A stretch of DNA of 64,000 nucleotides from Azotobacter chroococcum. Lineage in GTDB: Bacteria; Pseudomonadota; Gammaproteobacteria; Pseudomonadales; Pseudomonadaceae. Every line of letters begins with the position of its first letter. The first letter of the stretch is position 1. The stretch lies in assembly GCF_004339665.1 (NCBI RefSeq), contig NZ_SMMU01000011.1, forward strand, positions 1-64,000. The letters run 5' to 3'. This document shows, piece after piece, positions 33,964 to 46,791 of the stretch. Both the position numbers and the translations under genes were made by a program. Below the pieces are notes generated by a model that was not told the DNA's origin, made no database searches, and saw nothing but the letters and a program-made list of their open reading frames with translations.

Positions 33964-34443
33964 TCAGCCCAGGCGGATGTTCAGGCTCTGTGCCTGGCCG
34001 GTCCGGGCAGCCTGGAGCAGGCGCTGCCGGGTCGACCGGTTCACCGGGCTCAGCCAGCTGACCACCGTGTGGCTGCGTCCCAGGCGCAAGGCTTCGCAGA
34101 CCAGCTCGCTGGCCTCCTGTTCCCGCGCGGGTTGCAGCAGGAGAATCCGCTCGCGGTTCAGGCCGGCCTCGCGCAGCCAGCCGTGGCTCAGGTTGGCGGG
34201 GGGCGCCACCAGGGTCAGCCAGCGTCCGTCATTCCCCTGACTCAGCTCGCGCAGCATGGGTGCGAGCAGGAACAGGCACTGGTCGGCGCCACCACGCAGG
34301 CTGACTTCGCTGAAGGGCTCCGCTTCCCGGGCCGGGGGCGATCCAGGCATGTCCTTCGTGCAGCGGAACGGTGGCCGGGCCGGGGCCGCCTCGAACAGCA
34401 TCAGCTGCGAGGGTTTCAGCGGCTGCGGGAGCGGGAGCTGCAT
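33964..34443 (-). CDS. sulA: SOS cell-division inhibitor SulA
   Basis: SulA blocks FtsZ polymerisation during the SOS response. The 159-residue protein matches the Pseudomonas SulA pattern: a variable N-terminus, then EVSLRGGADQCLFLLAPMLRELSQ, WLTLVAPPANLSHGWLREAGL and the RecA-like strand REQEASELVCEALRLGRSHTVVSWLS. It lies 8 bases downstream of lexA on the same strand, so it is driven from the SOS boxes upstream of lexA. It has no operator of its own that I can see. Confidence 0.88.
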   Translation of the reverse strand: MQLPLPQPLKPSQLMLFEAAPARPPFRCTKDMPGSPPAREAEPFSEVSLRGGADQCLFLLAPMLRELSQGNDGRWLTLVAPPANLSHGWLREAGLNRERILLLQPAREQEASELVCEALRLGRSHTVVSWLSPVNRSTRQRLLQAARTGQAQSLNIRLG

Positions 34444-34451
34444 GGTTCCTC

Positions 34452-35060
34452 CTAGCGGCGTATCACGCCGACACTCAATCCTTCGATGATCAGGTCCTGC
34501 TCGTTCAGATCGATCTCGAGCGGGGCGAATTCAGGGTTTTCGGCGATCAGCCAGACCTTGTCTCCTTCGCGCTTGAAGCGCTTGACCGTGACCTCGTCGT
34601 TGAGGCGCGCCACCACGATCTGGCCGTTGCGCGCCTCGCGACAGGTATGCACGGCCAGCAGGTCGCCATCGTAGATGCCGACATCCTTCATGCTCATGCC
34701 ACGCACCCGCAGCAGGTAGTCGGCGCGGGGATGGAAGAAGTCGGGATTGATCCGGCAGGTTTCCTCGATGTGCTGTTGGGCGAGGATCGGTGCGCCGGCC
34801 GCGACCCGGCCGACGACGGGCAGGCTGCCCGGTTCGCTGTCGGCTTCACCGCCAGGGATGCGGATGCCGCGGGAGGCGCCCGGGGTCATTTCGATCGCCC
34901 CCTTGCGCGCCATCGCCTTGAGATGCTCTTCCGCCGCATTGGGCGACTTGAAGCCGAGCTCGCGGGCGATCTCTGCCCGGGTCGGTGGATAGCCGTTCTC
35001 CTCCAGACAACGCTTGATGAAGGCGAGGATTTCGACTTGGCGAGGCGTCAGTTTGGACAT
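34452..35060 (-). CDS. lexA: SOS repressor LexA
   Basis: LexA represses the SOS regulon and cleaves itself when RecA is activated. It has 202 residues. The N-terminal winged helix contains [19 protein letters not shown]. The self-cleavage site is Ala88-Gly89 in GRVAAGAP, and the Ser-Lys dyad is Ser123 (VRGMSMKD) and Lys160 (VTVKRF). Two SOS boxes lie upstream. It is cotranscribed with sulA and divergent from the PsrA-like gene. Confidence 0.97.
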   Translation of the reverse strand: MSKLTPRQVEILAFIKRCLEENGYPPTRAEIARELGFKSPNAAEEHLKAMARKGAIEMTPGASRGIRIPGGEADSEPGSLPVVGRVAAGAPILAQQHIEETCRINPDFFHPRADYLLRVRGMSMKDVGIYDGDLLAVHTCREARNGQIVVARLNDEVTVKRFKREGDKVWLIAENPEFAPLEIDLNEQDLIIEGLSVGVIRR

Positions 35061-35070
35061 GGAGGCTGCT

Positions 35071-35105
35071 CTGTCTTTTTATCCAGGTCCTGGGATTATA
35101 TACAG
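35071..35105 (-). promoter_or_regulatory. Two LexA boxes in front of lexA-sulA
   Basis: Two CTG-N10-CAG sites occur: 35071-35086 (CTGTCTTTTTATCCAG) and 35090-35105 (minus strand CTGTATATAATCCCAG). The second is the closer match to the consensus. They are three bases apart, 10 and 29 bases from the lexA start, and would allow tight autoregulation. Confidence 0.75.
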
Positions 35106-35201
35106 TGTTGTTTCACTGGCAACCTCTCGATACGGCAACGACGGCAATCCCTGCTCAGTCCGGCGTTCGAATTGAAATACAATGGCGGCTAAAAATGACA
35201 G

Positions 35202-35212
35202 GGTTGTCAACC
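35202..35212. promoter_or_regulatory. Inverted repeat before the PsrA-like gene
   Basis: GGTTG-T-CAACC is a perfect 5-bp dyad 12 bases before the start codon, close to the GGAGGAAG ribosome site. It may be an operator for the TetR protein itself, though it does not match the PsrA consensus I remember (CAAAC-N2-4-GTTTG). Confidence 0.35.
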
Positions 35213-35224
35213 GCCGGAGGAAGC

Positions 35225-35962
35225 ATGCCCCACTCGGAAACTGTCGAGCGCATCCTGGATGCTGCGGAGCAGCTGTTTGCGGAACGGGGGTTCGCGGAAA
35301 CCTCGCTGCGGCTGATCACCAGCAAGGCCGATGTCAATCTGGCGGCGGTGAACTATCACTTCGGCTCGAAGAATGCGCTCATCGAGGCGGTGTTTTCCCG
35401 GGTCCTCGGCCCTTTCTGTGCCTGTCTGGAGCGCGAGCTGGACCGCCGTCAGGCCGCTCCGGAGCCCGGCCTGAGCCTCGAGGAGCTGCTGGAGATCACC
35501 ATCACGCAGGTGCAGTCGGCGCGCCCGCGCAGCGGCAGCGACCTGGCCATCTTCATGCGTCTGCTCGGCCTGGCCCTGAGCCAGGGGCAGGGACACCTGC
35601 GGCGCTACCTCGAGGACACCTACGGCAAGCTCTTCCGGCGCTACCTGCTGCTGCTGCAGGTGGCGGTGCCGCGGATTCCGCCGCTGGAGCTGTTCTGGCG
35701 CACCCACTTCATGCTCGGCGCGGCGACCTTCAGCCTGTCTGGGATGGATACGCTGCGGGCCTTCGCCGAGGAGCGCTTCGGGGTACAGACCTCCAGCGAG
35801 CAGGCATTGCGTCTGCTGGTGCCCTTTCTCGCCGCCGGCATGCGCGCGCAGAGCGTCCTGCATGATCCGCAGCTGGCCAGCGCCCAGCCCAGGCCGCGTG
35901 GCAAGGCGGCGCTGCCTGCCAGGAGTGTGGCCCGCCCCGCTCCGAGCGATGCGGACGAGTAG
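35225..35962 (+). CDS. psrA: TetR-family regulator, PsrA-like
   Basis: A 245-residue TetR repressor. The N-terminal helix-turn-helix runs from about residue 6 to 50 (ERILDAAEQLFAERGFAETS, then VNLAAVNYHFGSKNALIEAV). The C-terminal ligand domain contains FWRTHFMLGAATFSLSGMDT, typical of PsrA. In Pseudomonas, PsrA senses long-chain fatty acids and derepresses fadBA while activating rpoS. Its position beside lexA, and fadBA about 7 kb away, agree with that identity. The last 25 residues (Pro/Arg/Ala-rich) are probably disordered. Divergent from lexA. Confidence 0.8.
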   Translation: MPHSETVERILDAAEQLFAERGFAETSLRLITSKADVNLAAVNYHFGSKNALIEAVFSRVLGPFCACLERELDRRQAAPEPGLSLEELLEITITQVQSARPRSGSDLAIFMRLLGLALSQGQGHLRRYLEDTYGKLFRRYLLLLQVAVPRIPPLELFWRTHFMLGAATFSLSGMDTLRAFAEERFGVQTSSEQALRLLVPFLAAGMRAQSVLHDPQLASAQPRPRGKAALPARSVARPAPSDADE

Positions 35963-36007
35963 CGGGGCGGTGGGCGGCACCGTTCCGATCGGCTAAGCTA
36001 GCCGCCC

Positions 36008-36532
36008 ATGCAAGCTCTCGATCTTCTCCATATCTCCCTGGCCGATCAGGCGCTGTACGGCTTTGCCGACGGCCAGCTGGTCCTGCGCCTGGCGGTTTCC
36101 ACTGCCCTGAACGGTCCCGGCGAGCAGTCCGGTTCCGGCTGCACGCCGCGCGGGCTGCATCAGGTACGGGCGAGGATCGGCGAGGGGCTGCCGGCGGGCG
36201 CGGTGCTGCGCGGGCGGCGCTGGACCGGCGAGGTCTGGACACCCGAGCTGCACGAGGCCTTTCCCGGCCGCGACTGGATCCTCACCCGGATCCTCTGGCT
36301 GAGCGGCTGCGAGGTCGGGCGCAACCGGCTCGGGGCGGTCGACACTTTCCGCCGCTACATCTATCTCCATGGCACGCCGGACAGCGAGCCCATGGGGGTG
36401 CCGCGCTCCCACGGCTGCGTGCGCCTGCGCAACGCCGACCTGCTGGAGCTCTACCCGCGCGTGTCCCTGCACTGCCGCGTGCGGATCGAAGAAGCGCCGT
36501 GCCCCGTGTGGGCGGCGGCCGATCTCACTTAA
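36008..36532 (+). CDS. Cytosolic YkuD-family L,D-transpeptidase/carboxypeptidase
   Basis: A 174-residue YkuD-fold enzyme with the full catalytic motif: His121 (YLHGTPD), then SHGCVRLRN with Ser134, His135, Cys137 and Arg139. It has no signal peptide or membrane anchor, so it should stay in the cytoplasm. Classical L,D-transpeptidases are exported, but cytosolic YkuD proteins such as ElsL of Acinetobacter act as L,D-carboxypeptidases, trimming the terminal D-Ala of recycled muropeptides. It lies 9 bases before nagZ, another recycling gene, which supports that role by inference. Confidence 0.85.
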   Translation: MQALDLLHISLADQALYGFADGQLVLRLAVSTALNGPGEQSGSGCTPRGLHQVRARIGEGLPAGAVLRGRRWTGEVWTPELHEAFPGRDWILTRILWLSGCEVGRNRLGAVDTFRRYIYLHGTPDSEPMGVPRSHGCVRLRNADLLELYPRVSLHCRVRIEEAPCPVWAAADLT

Positions 36533-36541
36533 GGATTTTCC

Positions 36542-37540
36542 ATGCAAGGCTCTTTGATGCTGGACATCGCCGGCACCTGGCTGACCGCCGAGGATCGCCG
36601 CCTGTTGCGCCAGCCCGAAGTGGGCGGCCTGATCCTGTTCGCCCGCAATATCGAGCACCCCGCCCAGGTCCGCGAGCTCTGTGCGGCGATTCGCGCCGTG
36701 CGTCCCGACCTGCTGCTCGCCGTGGATCAGGAGGGCGGCCGCGTGCAGCGCCTGCGCCAGGGCTTCGTTCGCCTGCCGGCGATGGGCGCGCTGGCCGGCC
36801 ACGACGAGGCCGAGCGGCTGGCCGAGGCGTGCGGCTGGCTGATGGCGACCGAGGTGCTGGCGGCGGGGCTGGACTTCAGTTTCGCGCCGGTGCTGGACCT
36901 CGACCACGGGCGCAGCGCGGTGATCGGCTCGCGCGGCTTCGCCAGCGATCCGCAGGCGGTCATCCGCCTGGCCGGGGCCTTCATCCGCGGCATGCATGCC
37001 GCTGGCATGGCCGCCACCGGCAAGCATTTTCCGGGACATGGCTGGGCGGAGGCCGACTCCCATGTGGCCATCCCCACCGACGAGCGCAGTCTCGAGGCGA
37101 TCCGCCCCCGGGACCTGCTGCCCTTCCAGCAGCTCCGCGGGCAGCTGGATGCCGTGATGCCGGCACACGTCATCTTTCCGCAGGTGGATGTGCAACCGGC
37201 CGGCTTCTCCCGCCGCTGGCTGCAGGACATCCTGCGCGGCGAGCTGGGCTTCGACGGGGTGGTATTCAGCGACGACCTGTCGATGGCCGGCGCCCATGTG
37301 GCTGGCGACGCGGCGGCGCGGATCGAGGCGGCACTCGCCGCAGGCTGCGACATGGGGCTGGTGTGCAACGACCGGGCGGCGGCCGAGCTGGCCCTGTCCG
37401 CCCTGCAGCGCCTCGGCGTGCAGCCGGCAGCGCGCCTGGCACGCATGCGCCGGCGGGCCTTCCCGGGGATCGACTACAAGCAGAACCCACGCTGGCTGCG
37501 CGCGCTCGAGCGTCTGCGCCAGGCCCGGCTGATCGATTGA
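36542..37540 (+). CDS. nagZ: Beta-N-acetylhexosaminidase NagZ
   Basis: A cytoplasmic family-3 glycosidase of 332 residues that removes GlcNAc from anhydro-muropeptides during wall recycling. In pseudomonads this produces the signal for AmpC induction. Motifs are GLILFARNIEHP, AVDQEGGRVQRLR, and the catalytic loop GKHFPGHGWAEADSHV (His in the loop, with Asp of the same segment), then FSDDLSMAGAHVAGD with the nucleophile Asp. The start MQGSLMLDIAGTWL and length are typical. It is clustered with the YkuD gene and mtnP. Confidence 0.96.
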   Translation: MQGSLMLDIAGTWLTAEDRRLLRQPEVGGLILFARNIEHPAQVRELCAAIRAVRPDLLLAVDQEGGRVQRLRQGFVRLPAMGALAGHDEAERLAEACGWLMATEVLAAGLDFSFAPVLDLDHGRSAVIGSRGFASDPQAVIRLAGAFIRGMHAAGMAATGKHFPGHGWAEADSHVAIPTDERSLEAIRPRDLLPFQQLRGQLDAVMPAHVIFPQVDVQPAGFSRRWLQDILRGELGFDGVVFSDDLSMAGAHVAGDAAARIEAALAAGCDMGLVCNDRAAAELALSALQRLGVQPAARLARMRRRAFPGIDYKQNPRWLRALERLRQARLID

Positions 37541-38287
<747 letters not shown>

Positions 38288-38301
38288 CCCGCAGAGCCTG
38301 G

Positions 38302-38338
38302 AAACGAAAAGGACCGCTGCGGGCGGTCCTTTTCGTTT
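38302..38338. terminator. Bidirectional intrinsic terminator
   Basis: AAACGAAAAGGACCG (38302-38316) pairs perfectly with 38324-38338, giving a stem whose ends are A- and T-rich on opposite strands. It can terminate both mtnP and the convergent csiV-mfd transcript. Confidence 0.9.
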
Positions 38339-38348
38339 ATGGCATGGG

Positions 38349-38873
38349 TCAGAGCGGCGTGACCAGGATCAGCAGACCCAGGTTGCCGTGGTCGAGGAAG
38401 GTGAGCTGGCCGGCGGACAGGCGGCTCTTCTGTTTCAGGCGCTCGCTGCCGGCGAGGAAGCCGGTGTTGTCGAAACGGTTGATCCAGAACTCCGCCGCGA
38501 CGTCCAGGTAGCGGCCCTGGGTCAGGCTCAGCGTGCCCTGGATGGGGTAGTGGCCGTGGCTTCCCTTGCCGCTGCTCAGCGCCATCCGGCTCGGTGCGCC
38601 GCCCAGTTGCTGCTGCCAGGCCTGGTGCAGCAGCACCTTGTAGCCCTCGGCCTTGGCCAGCTTGGCCGCCTGCTCCTCCAGCGCCGGGGTCCGGCGGTTC
38701 GTGTCGTTGAGGGACTGCGCCCCGGCGGCCCAGTTTTCCGCCGGCGGCTGGCCGGCCGGCAGCGGATCGCCGGGTTGGCGGAACAGGATCAGTTCGATCT
38801 GGTACAGCCCCTCGGCGAGCGCGGCCGGGGCGAGCAGGGCGAACAGCAGGGGAAGCAGGCGTAGCGCACGCAT
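38349..38873 (-). CDS. csiV: CsiV-family periplasmic protein
   Basis: A 174-residue exported protein: signal peptide MRALRLLPLLFALLAPAALA, then GLYQIELILFRQPGDP, the start of the CsiV (DUF2803) domain. Further conserved parts are LLHQAWQQQLGG and RYLDVAAEFWINRF. CsiV of Vibrio binds peptidoglycan and is needed with the lipoprotein LpoA to activate the synthase PBP1A in media with D-amino acids. The role here is inferred from family. It lies 10 bases downstream of mfd and should be cotranscribed. Confidence 0.8.
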   Translation of the reverse strand: MRALRLLPLLFALLAPAALAEGLYQIELILFRQPGDPLPAGQPPAENWAAGAQSLNDTNRRTPALEEQAAKLAKAEGYKVLLHQAWQQQLGGAPSRMALSSGKGSHGHYPIQGTLSLTQGRYLDVAAEFWINRFDNTGFLAGSERLKQKSRLSAGQLTFLDHGNLGLLILVTPL

Positions 38874-38883
38874 GGGTCTGTCC

Positions 38884-42330
<3,447 letters not shown>

Positions 42331-42489
42331 GGGGAGGCCTGGCTCCGGTGGGTAATTGATATCCGGTCGATTGTAACTATCCGCATGCTTTGCTGTCAGT
42401 GTTTCGTCCACTGCAGATTGCCGGCCTATACTGGCGTGGTCATAATGTAGTCATTTTTATCAGCCCCTACATGTAAGAAGGTGTCGCCC

Positions 42490-43938
42490 GTGAATCAGAA
42501 GCCCGACCAGTGTCTTGGTGAATGGATTGACCGTGAAGCGCTCGCTGAAGCGATGATCCCGCTGATTGGCCAGCTCTACCGCAATAATAATGTGGTGACC
42601 TCGATCTTCGGCCGCAGCCTGATCAACCGCTCCGTCATCGCGATCCTCAAGGCCCATCGTTTCGCCCGCCATCGCCAGAGCGATGAAGCCGAGCTCTCGG
42701 TGCACGATACCTTCCCGATCCTCAAGGCCATGAGCGAGCTGAAGCTCGGTGCCGCCTCGGTCGACCTGGGCAAGATGGTCGGCAAGTACAAGGAGGCCGG
42801 CGCCGGTCGTTCCGTCGAGCAGTTCGTCCGCGACGAACTGGCCGAAGTTGCCGGCAAGCAGAACACCGTGCAGCACAAGGGCACCGACGTGGTGCTGTAC
42901 GGCTTCGGCCGCATCGGTCGCCTGCTGGCGCGCATCCTGATCCAGAAGACCGGCGGCGGCGACGGCCTGCGCCTGCGTGCCATCGTCGTGCGCAAGGGGG
43001 CCGACAACGATCTGGCCAAGCGTGCCAGCCTGCTGCGTCGCGACTCGGTGCATGGCCCGTTCGATGGCACCATCACCGTGGACGAGGAAAACAACACCAT
43101 TCTCGCCAACGGCAATCTGATCCAGGTGATCTACTCCAACGATCCGACCAGCGTCGACTACACCCAGTACGGCATCAAGGATGCCATCGTGGTGGACAAC
43201 ACCGGCAAGTGGCGCGATGCCGAGGGCCTCGGCCAGCACCTGAAGTGCCCGGGTGCCGCCCGCGTGGTGCTGACCGCTCCGGGCAAGGGGGCGCTGAAGA
43301 ACATCGTGCATGGCATCAACCACCGCGACATCACCGATGAGGACAAGATCATCTCCGCGGCCTCCTGCACCACCAACGCCATCGTGCCGGTGCTGAAGGC
43401 GGTGAACGACCGGTTCGGCATCGCCAACGGTCATGTGGAAACCGTGCACTCCTACACCAACGACCAGAACCTGATCGATAACTTCCACAAGGGCAGTCGT
43501 CGCGGTCGCAGCGCCCCGCTGAACATGGTGATCACCGAGACCGGTGCGGCCACCGCGGCGGCCAAGGCCCTGCCGGAGTTGAAGGACAAGCTGACCGGCA
43601 ACGCGATCCGCGTACCGACGCCGAACGTCTCCATGGCGATCCTCAATCTGAATCTGGAGAAGTCCACCAGCCGCGACGAGATCAACGAATATCTGCGCCA
43701 GGTGGCGATGTTCTCCGACCTGCACAAGCAGATCGACTTCGTCAACTCGTCCGAGGTGGTGTCCACCGACTTCGTCGGTTCCCGCCATGCAGGCGTGGTG
43801 GATGCCGAAGCCACCATCTGCACCGACAACCGTGTCGTGCTCTATGTCTGGTACGACAACGAGTTCGGCTACAGCTGCCAGGTGGTGCGCGTTCTGGAGG
43901 ATATGGCCGGAGTCAATCCGCTGGCCTTCCCGCGCTGA
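42490..43938 (+). CDS. Glyceraldehyde-3-phosphate dehydrogenase, long type
   Basis: A GAPDH homologue of about 482 residues, much longer than the usual 330. The Rossmann fold begins only near residue 135 (VVLYGFGRIGRLLARILIQ), after an N-terminal region of about 130 residues with an alpha-helical look. The catalytic Cys is in SAASCTTNAIVP, followed by VETVHSYTNDQNLID, KGSRRGRSAPLNMV and WYDNEFGYSCQVVRV. P. aeruginosa has a similar enzyme beside mfd. Of two nearby GTG codons, 42490 is chosen because the AAGAAGG ribosome site overlaps the first (42481). A -10-like TATACT lies at 42427-42432. Confidence 0.88.
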   Translation: MNQKPDQCLGEWIDREALAEAMIPLIGQLYRNNNVVTSIFGRSLINRSVIAILKAHRFARHRQSDEAELSVHDTFPILKAMSELKLGAASVDLGKMVGKYKEAGAGRSVEQFVRDELAEVAGKQNTVQHKGTDVVLYGFGRIGRLLARILIQKTGGGDGLRLRAIVVRKGADNDLAKRASLLRRDSVHGPFDGTITVDEENNTILANGNLIQVIYSNDPTSVDYTQYGIKDAIVVDNTGKWRDAEGLGQHLKCPGAARVVLTAPGKGALKNIVHGINHRDITDEDKIISAASCTTNAIVPVLKAVNDRFGIANGHVETVHSYTNDQNLIDNFHKGSRRGRSAPLNMVITETGAATAAAKALPELKDKLTGNAIRVPTPNVSMAILNLNLEKSTSRDEINEYLRQVAMFSDLHKQIDFVNSSEVVSTDFVGSRHAGVVDAEATICTDNRVVLYVWYDNEFGYSCQVVRVLEDMAGVNPLAFPR

Positions 43939-43955
43939 TCGCTGCGTCAGCTGCA

Positions 43956-43982
43956 AAAGCGGGAGCCCATGGCTCCCGCTTT
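43956..43982 (+). terminator. Intrinsic terminator after the GAPDH gene
   Basis: AAAGCGGGAGCC pairs with GGCTCCCGCTTT around a short CAT loop, ending in T residues, 18 bases beyond the stop codon. Confidence 0.8.
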
Positions 43983-44238
43983 GCTTATCTGCTTGCCATG
44001 CCGTTCTGCTGCCTCCTCGAGGGCTGAAGCAGAAAAATTTCCTTTCAAGAAACCATAAAAAACAAGCCCTTGGGTGGCCATTACCGCATGGGCATCTTTA
44101 TAATCGGGCGGATTTTTTTCCTGGATTCGGAGATTGCAAAGTGCAGGAACAGTCGCGGCTTGCCGTTTACTGTCCCTTCTCTGTGCTTTTTTGAGTCTTG
44201 CAATGTTTTTTGAAATCAGTGGGTTAGGCCTAGAACCT
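43983..44238 (+). promoter_or_regulatory. nqr operon leader with a TATAAT box
   Basis: No gene is supported in this 256-base gap. A perfect -10 (TATAAT, 44099-44104) lies 135 bases before nqrA; the best -35 candidate, TGGCCA at 44075-44080, is poor, so an activator may be needed. The region is AT-rich for this genome, with several T runs (44112-44118, 44188-44193, 44205-44210). I saw no recognisable riboswitch. Confidence 0.45.
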
Positions 44239-45576
44239 ATGATCAGAATCAAAAGAGGGCTCGACTTGCCCATAACGGGTGAGCCGACGCAGCGCATAGA
44301 GGCTGCGAGATCGGTTCGCAGCGTGGCCGTGGTAGGTTTCGACTACCACGGCATGAAGCCAACCATGAATGTGCAGGTCGGCGACCGGGTCAAGCTCGGT
44401 CAGGTCCTGTTCGGCGACAAGAAGACCCCGGGTGTCCAGTACACTGCGCCGGGGGCGGGTGTCGTCAGTGCCATCCATCGTGGCGCGCAGCGCGTCCTGC
44501 AGTCGGTGGTCATCGACCTGGACGGCGACGAAGAGGAAACCTTCGTCCAGTACGCGCCGGAGCAACTGGAAAGCCTGAGCAGCGAGCAGGTGCGCGAGAA
44601 CCTGCTGCGCTCCGGCCTTTGGACCGCGCTGCGTACCCGTCCGTTCAGTCGCGTTCCGGCCGTCGATGCGACGCCCAGCTCGATCTTTGTCAACGCGGTC
44701 GATACCCATCCGCTGGCGGCGGATCCTGCTGTGATCATCGCCGAGCAGGCAGCGAACTTCGAGAACGGCCTCAAGGTGCTCGGCAATCTGGCCAAGCTCT
44801 ACCTGTGCAAGGCCGAGCGTGTCGCCCTGCCCGGCGAGCAGCTGGCCAAGGTGCAGACCGAGTCCTTCGCCGGCCCGCATCCGGCCGGTCTGGCCGGCAC
44901 CCACATCCATTTCCTCGATCCGGTCAGCGCCAGCAAGAGCGTCTGGAGCATCAACTACCAGGACGTGATCGCTGTCGGCAAGCTGTTCACCAGCGGCCGG
45001 CTGTCGGTCGAGCGCGTCGTCGCCCTGGGCGGCCCGGTGGTCGAGCGTCCGCGCCTGCTGCGTACCCGCCTGGGCGCCAGTCTCGACGAGCTAACCGCCG
45101 GCGAGCTGCAGCCTGGCTACAACCGCGTGGTATCCGGCTCGCTGTTCGGCGGCCGCAGCGCTCATGGCGCCTTCGCCTACCTCGGTCGCTACCACCTGCA
45201 GGTGTCCTGCCTGAAGGAAGGCGACGAGCGGGAAATGCTGCACTACCTGCGTGCCGGCACGGAAAAGCATTCGCTGCTCAACGTCTTCGTCTCCAAGCTG
45301 GCGGAAGACAAGCGCTTCGCTCTCTCCACCACCACCAACGGCAGCCCGCGCGCCATGGTGCCGGTCGGCAACTACGAAGAGGTGATGCCGCTGGACATCC
45401 TGCCGACGCAGCTGCTGCGCAGCCTGATCGTCGGTGATACCGAGATGGCGCAGAAGCTCGGCGTGCTGGAGCTGGACGAAGAGGATCTGGCCCTGTGCAG
45501 CTATGTCTGTGCCGGCAAGTACGAGTACGGCCCGATTCTCCGGGACAACCTCACCCGTATCGAGAAGGAGGGTTGA
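44239..45576 (+). CDS. nqrA: Na+-translocating NADH:quinone reductase subunit A
   Basis: NqrA is the cytoplasmic-face subunit of the six-subunit NADH:ubiquinone oxidoreductase and takes part in quinone binding. The 445-residue protein starts [16 protein letters not shown] and has [19 protein letters not shown], a biotinyl-like domain, and YCAGKYEYG-like text near the end ([18 protein letters not shown]). Length fits the family. The start at 44239 is chosen by homology; upstream in-frame codons are not conserved. nqrB starts 3 bases after its stop. Confidence 0.96.
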   Translation: MIRIKRGLDLPITGEPTQRIEAARSVRSVAVVGFDYHGMKPTMNVQVGDRVKLGQVLFGDKKTPGVQYTAPGAGVVSAIHRGAQRVLQSVVIDLDGDEEETFVQYAPEQLESLSSEQVRENLLRSGLWTALRTRPFSRVPAVDATPSSIFVNAVDTHPLAADPAVIIAEQAANFENGLKVLGNLAKLYLCKAERVALPGEQLAKVQTESFAGPHPAGLAGTHIHFLDPVSASKSVWSINYQDVIAVGKLFTSGRLSVERVVALGGPVVERPRLLRTRLGASLDELTAGELQPGYNRVVSGSLFGGRSAHGAFAYLGRYHLQVSCLKEGDEREMLHYLRAGTEKHSLLNVFVSKLAEDKRFALSTTTNGSPRAMVPVGNYEEVMPLDILPTQLLRSLIVGDTEMAQKLGVLELDEEDLALCSYVCAGKYEYGPILRDNLTRIEKEG

Positions 45577-45579
45577 TTG

Positions 45580-46791
45580 ATGGGAGTCCGAGCGTTTCTC
45601 GATAAGATCGAGCACAACTTCGAGAAGGGCGGCAAGCTCGAGAAGTGGTACGCCCTCTACGAGGCCGTCGACACCTTCCTCTACCGTCCGGCCAGCGTGA
45701 CCAAGACCACCGCCCATGTGCGCGACGGCATCGACCTCAAGCGGATGATGATTCTGGTCTGGCTCTGCACCTTTCCGGCAATGTTCTTCGGCATGTGGAA
45801 TACCGGCTACCAGGCCAACCTGATCTTCGCCAAGAGCCCCGAGCTGCTGGCGGCCCAGGACGGCTGGCGCTTCGCCCTGACCGGCGCCCTGGCCGGGTTC
45901 GACCCGAACAGCCTGTGGGACTGCTTCGTTCAGGGGGCGGCCTACTTCCTGCCGATCTACGCGGTGACCTTCATCGTCGGCGGTTTCTGGGAAGTGCTGT
46001 TCGCCTCGGTGCGCAAGCATGAGGTCAACGAGGGCTTCTTCGTCACCTCCGTGCTGTTCTCCCTCATCCTGCCCCCGAGCATTCCCCTCTGGCAGGTGGC
46101 GATGGGCATCAGCTTCGGCGTGGTGATCGGCAAGGAAGTGTTCGGCGGTACCGGCAAGAACTTCCTCAACCCGGCGCTGGTCGGCCGGGCCTTCCTGTTC
46201 TTCGCCTACCCGGCGCAGATGTCCGGCGATGCTGTGTGGACCGCGGTTGACGGTTATGCCGGCGCCACCGCGCTGAGTCTGGCGGCTGCCGGCGGCATCG
46301 AGAGCGTGGTGGCCACCGGTGCCAGCTGGATGGATGCCTTCCTGGGCACCGTGCAGGGCTCCATCGGCGAAACCAGCACCCTGGCCATCTTCATTGGCGG
46401 CGCCGTGCTGCTGGCGACCAAGATCGCCGCCTGGCGCATCGTCGCCGGCGTAATGGTGGGCATGGTGGTCCTGAGCACCCTGTTCAACCTGATCGGCTCC
46501 GATACCAACCCCATGTTCGCCATGCCCTGGTACTGGCATCTGGTCGTCGGCGGCTTCGCCTTCGGCATGCTGTTCATGGCCACCGACCCGGTTTCGGCGT
46601 CCATGACCAATACCGGCAAGTGGGCGTTCGGCATCCTCATCGGGCTGATGGTCGTACTGATCCGGGTGGTCAACCCGGCCTTCCCCGAGGGCATGATGCT
46701 GGCGATCCTGTTCGGCAACCTGTGCGCACCGCTGATCGACCACTTCGTCGTTCAGGCCAACATCAAGCGGAGGCTGGCACGCAATGTCTAA
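45580..46791 (+). CDS. nqrB: Na+-translocating NADH:quinone reductase subunit B
   Basis: An integral membrane subunit (403 residues, about ten helices) with covalently bound FMN and a share of the ion path. The flavinylation motif is DGYAGAT with the acceptor Thr230; the better-known Vibrio motif has Ser where this has Ala. The N-terminus ([20 protein letters not shown]) and [18 protein letters not shown] are typical. The FMN is attached by ApbE, encoded in the same cluster. The 3' end overlaps nqrC by 8 bases. Confidence 0.96.
   Translation: MGVRAFLDKIEHNFEKGGKLEKWYALYEAVDTFLYRPASVTKTTAHVRDGIDLKRMMILVWLCTFPAMFFGMWNTGYQANLIFAKSPELLAAQDGWRFALTGALAGFDPNSLWDCFVQGAAYFLPIYAVTFIVGGFWEVLFASVRKHEVNEGFFVTSVLFSLILPPSIPLWQVAMGISFGVVIGKEVFGGTGKNFLNPALVGRAFLFFAYPAQMSGDAVWTAVDGYAGATALSLAAAGGIESVVATGASWMDAFLGTVQGSIGETSTLAIFIGGAVLLATKIAAWRIVAGVMVGMVVLSTLFNLIGSDTNPMFAMPWYWHLVVGGFAFGMLFMATDPVSASMTNTGKWAFGILIGLMVVLIRVVNPAFPEGMMLAILFGNLCAPLIDHFVVQANIKRRLARNV

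Noticed and set aside
42331-42411. Longer mfd start at 42411
   Set aside because: The extra 27 residues look non-coding and the start at 42330 gives exactly the 1148 residues known for Mfd.
43983-44238. Riboswitch or small RNA before nqrA
   Set aside because: The region is AT-rich with a -10 box, but I could find no stable conserved-looking hairpin set or known aptamer pattern.
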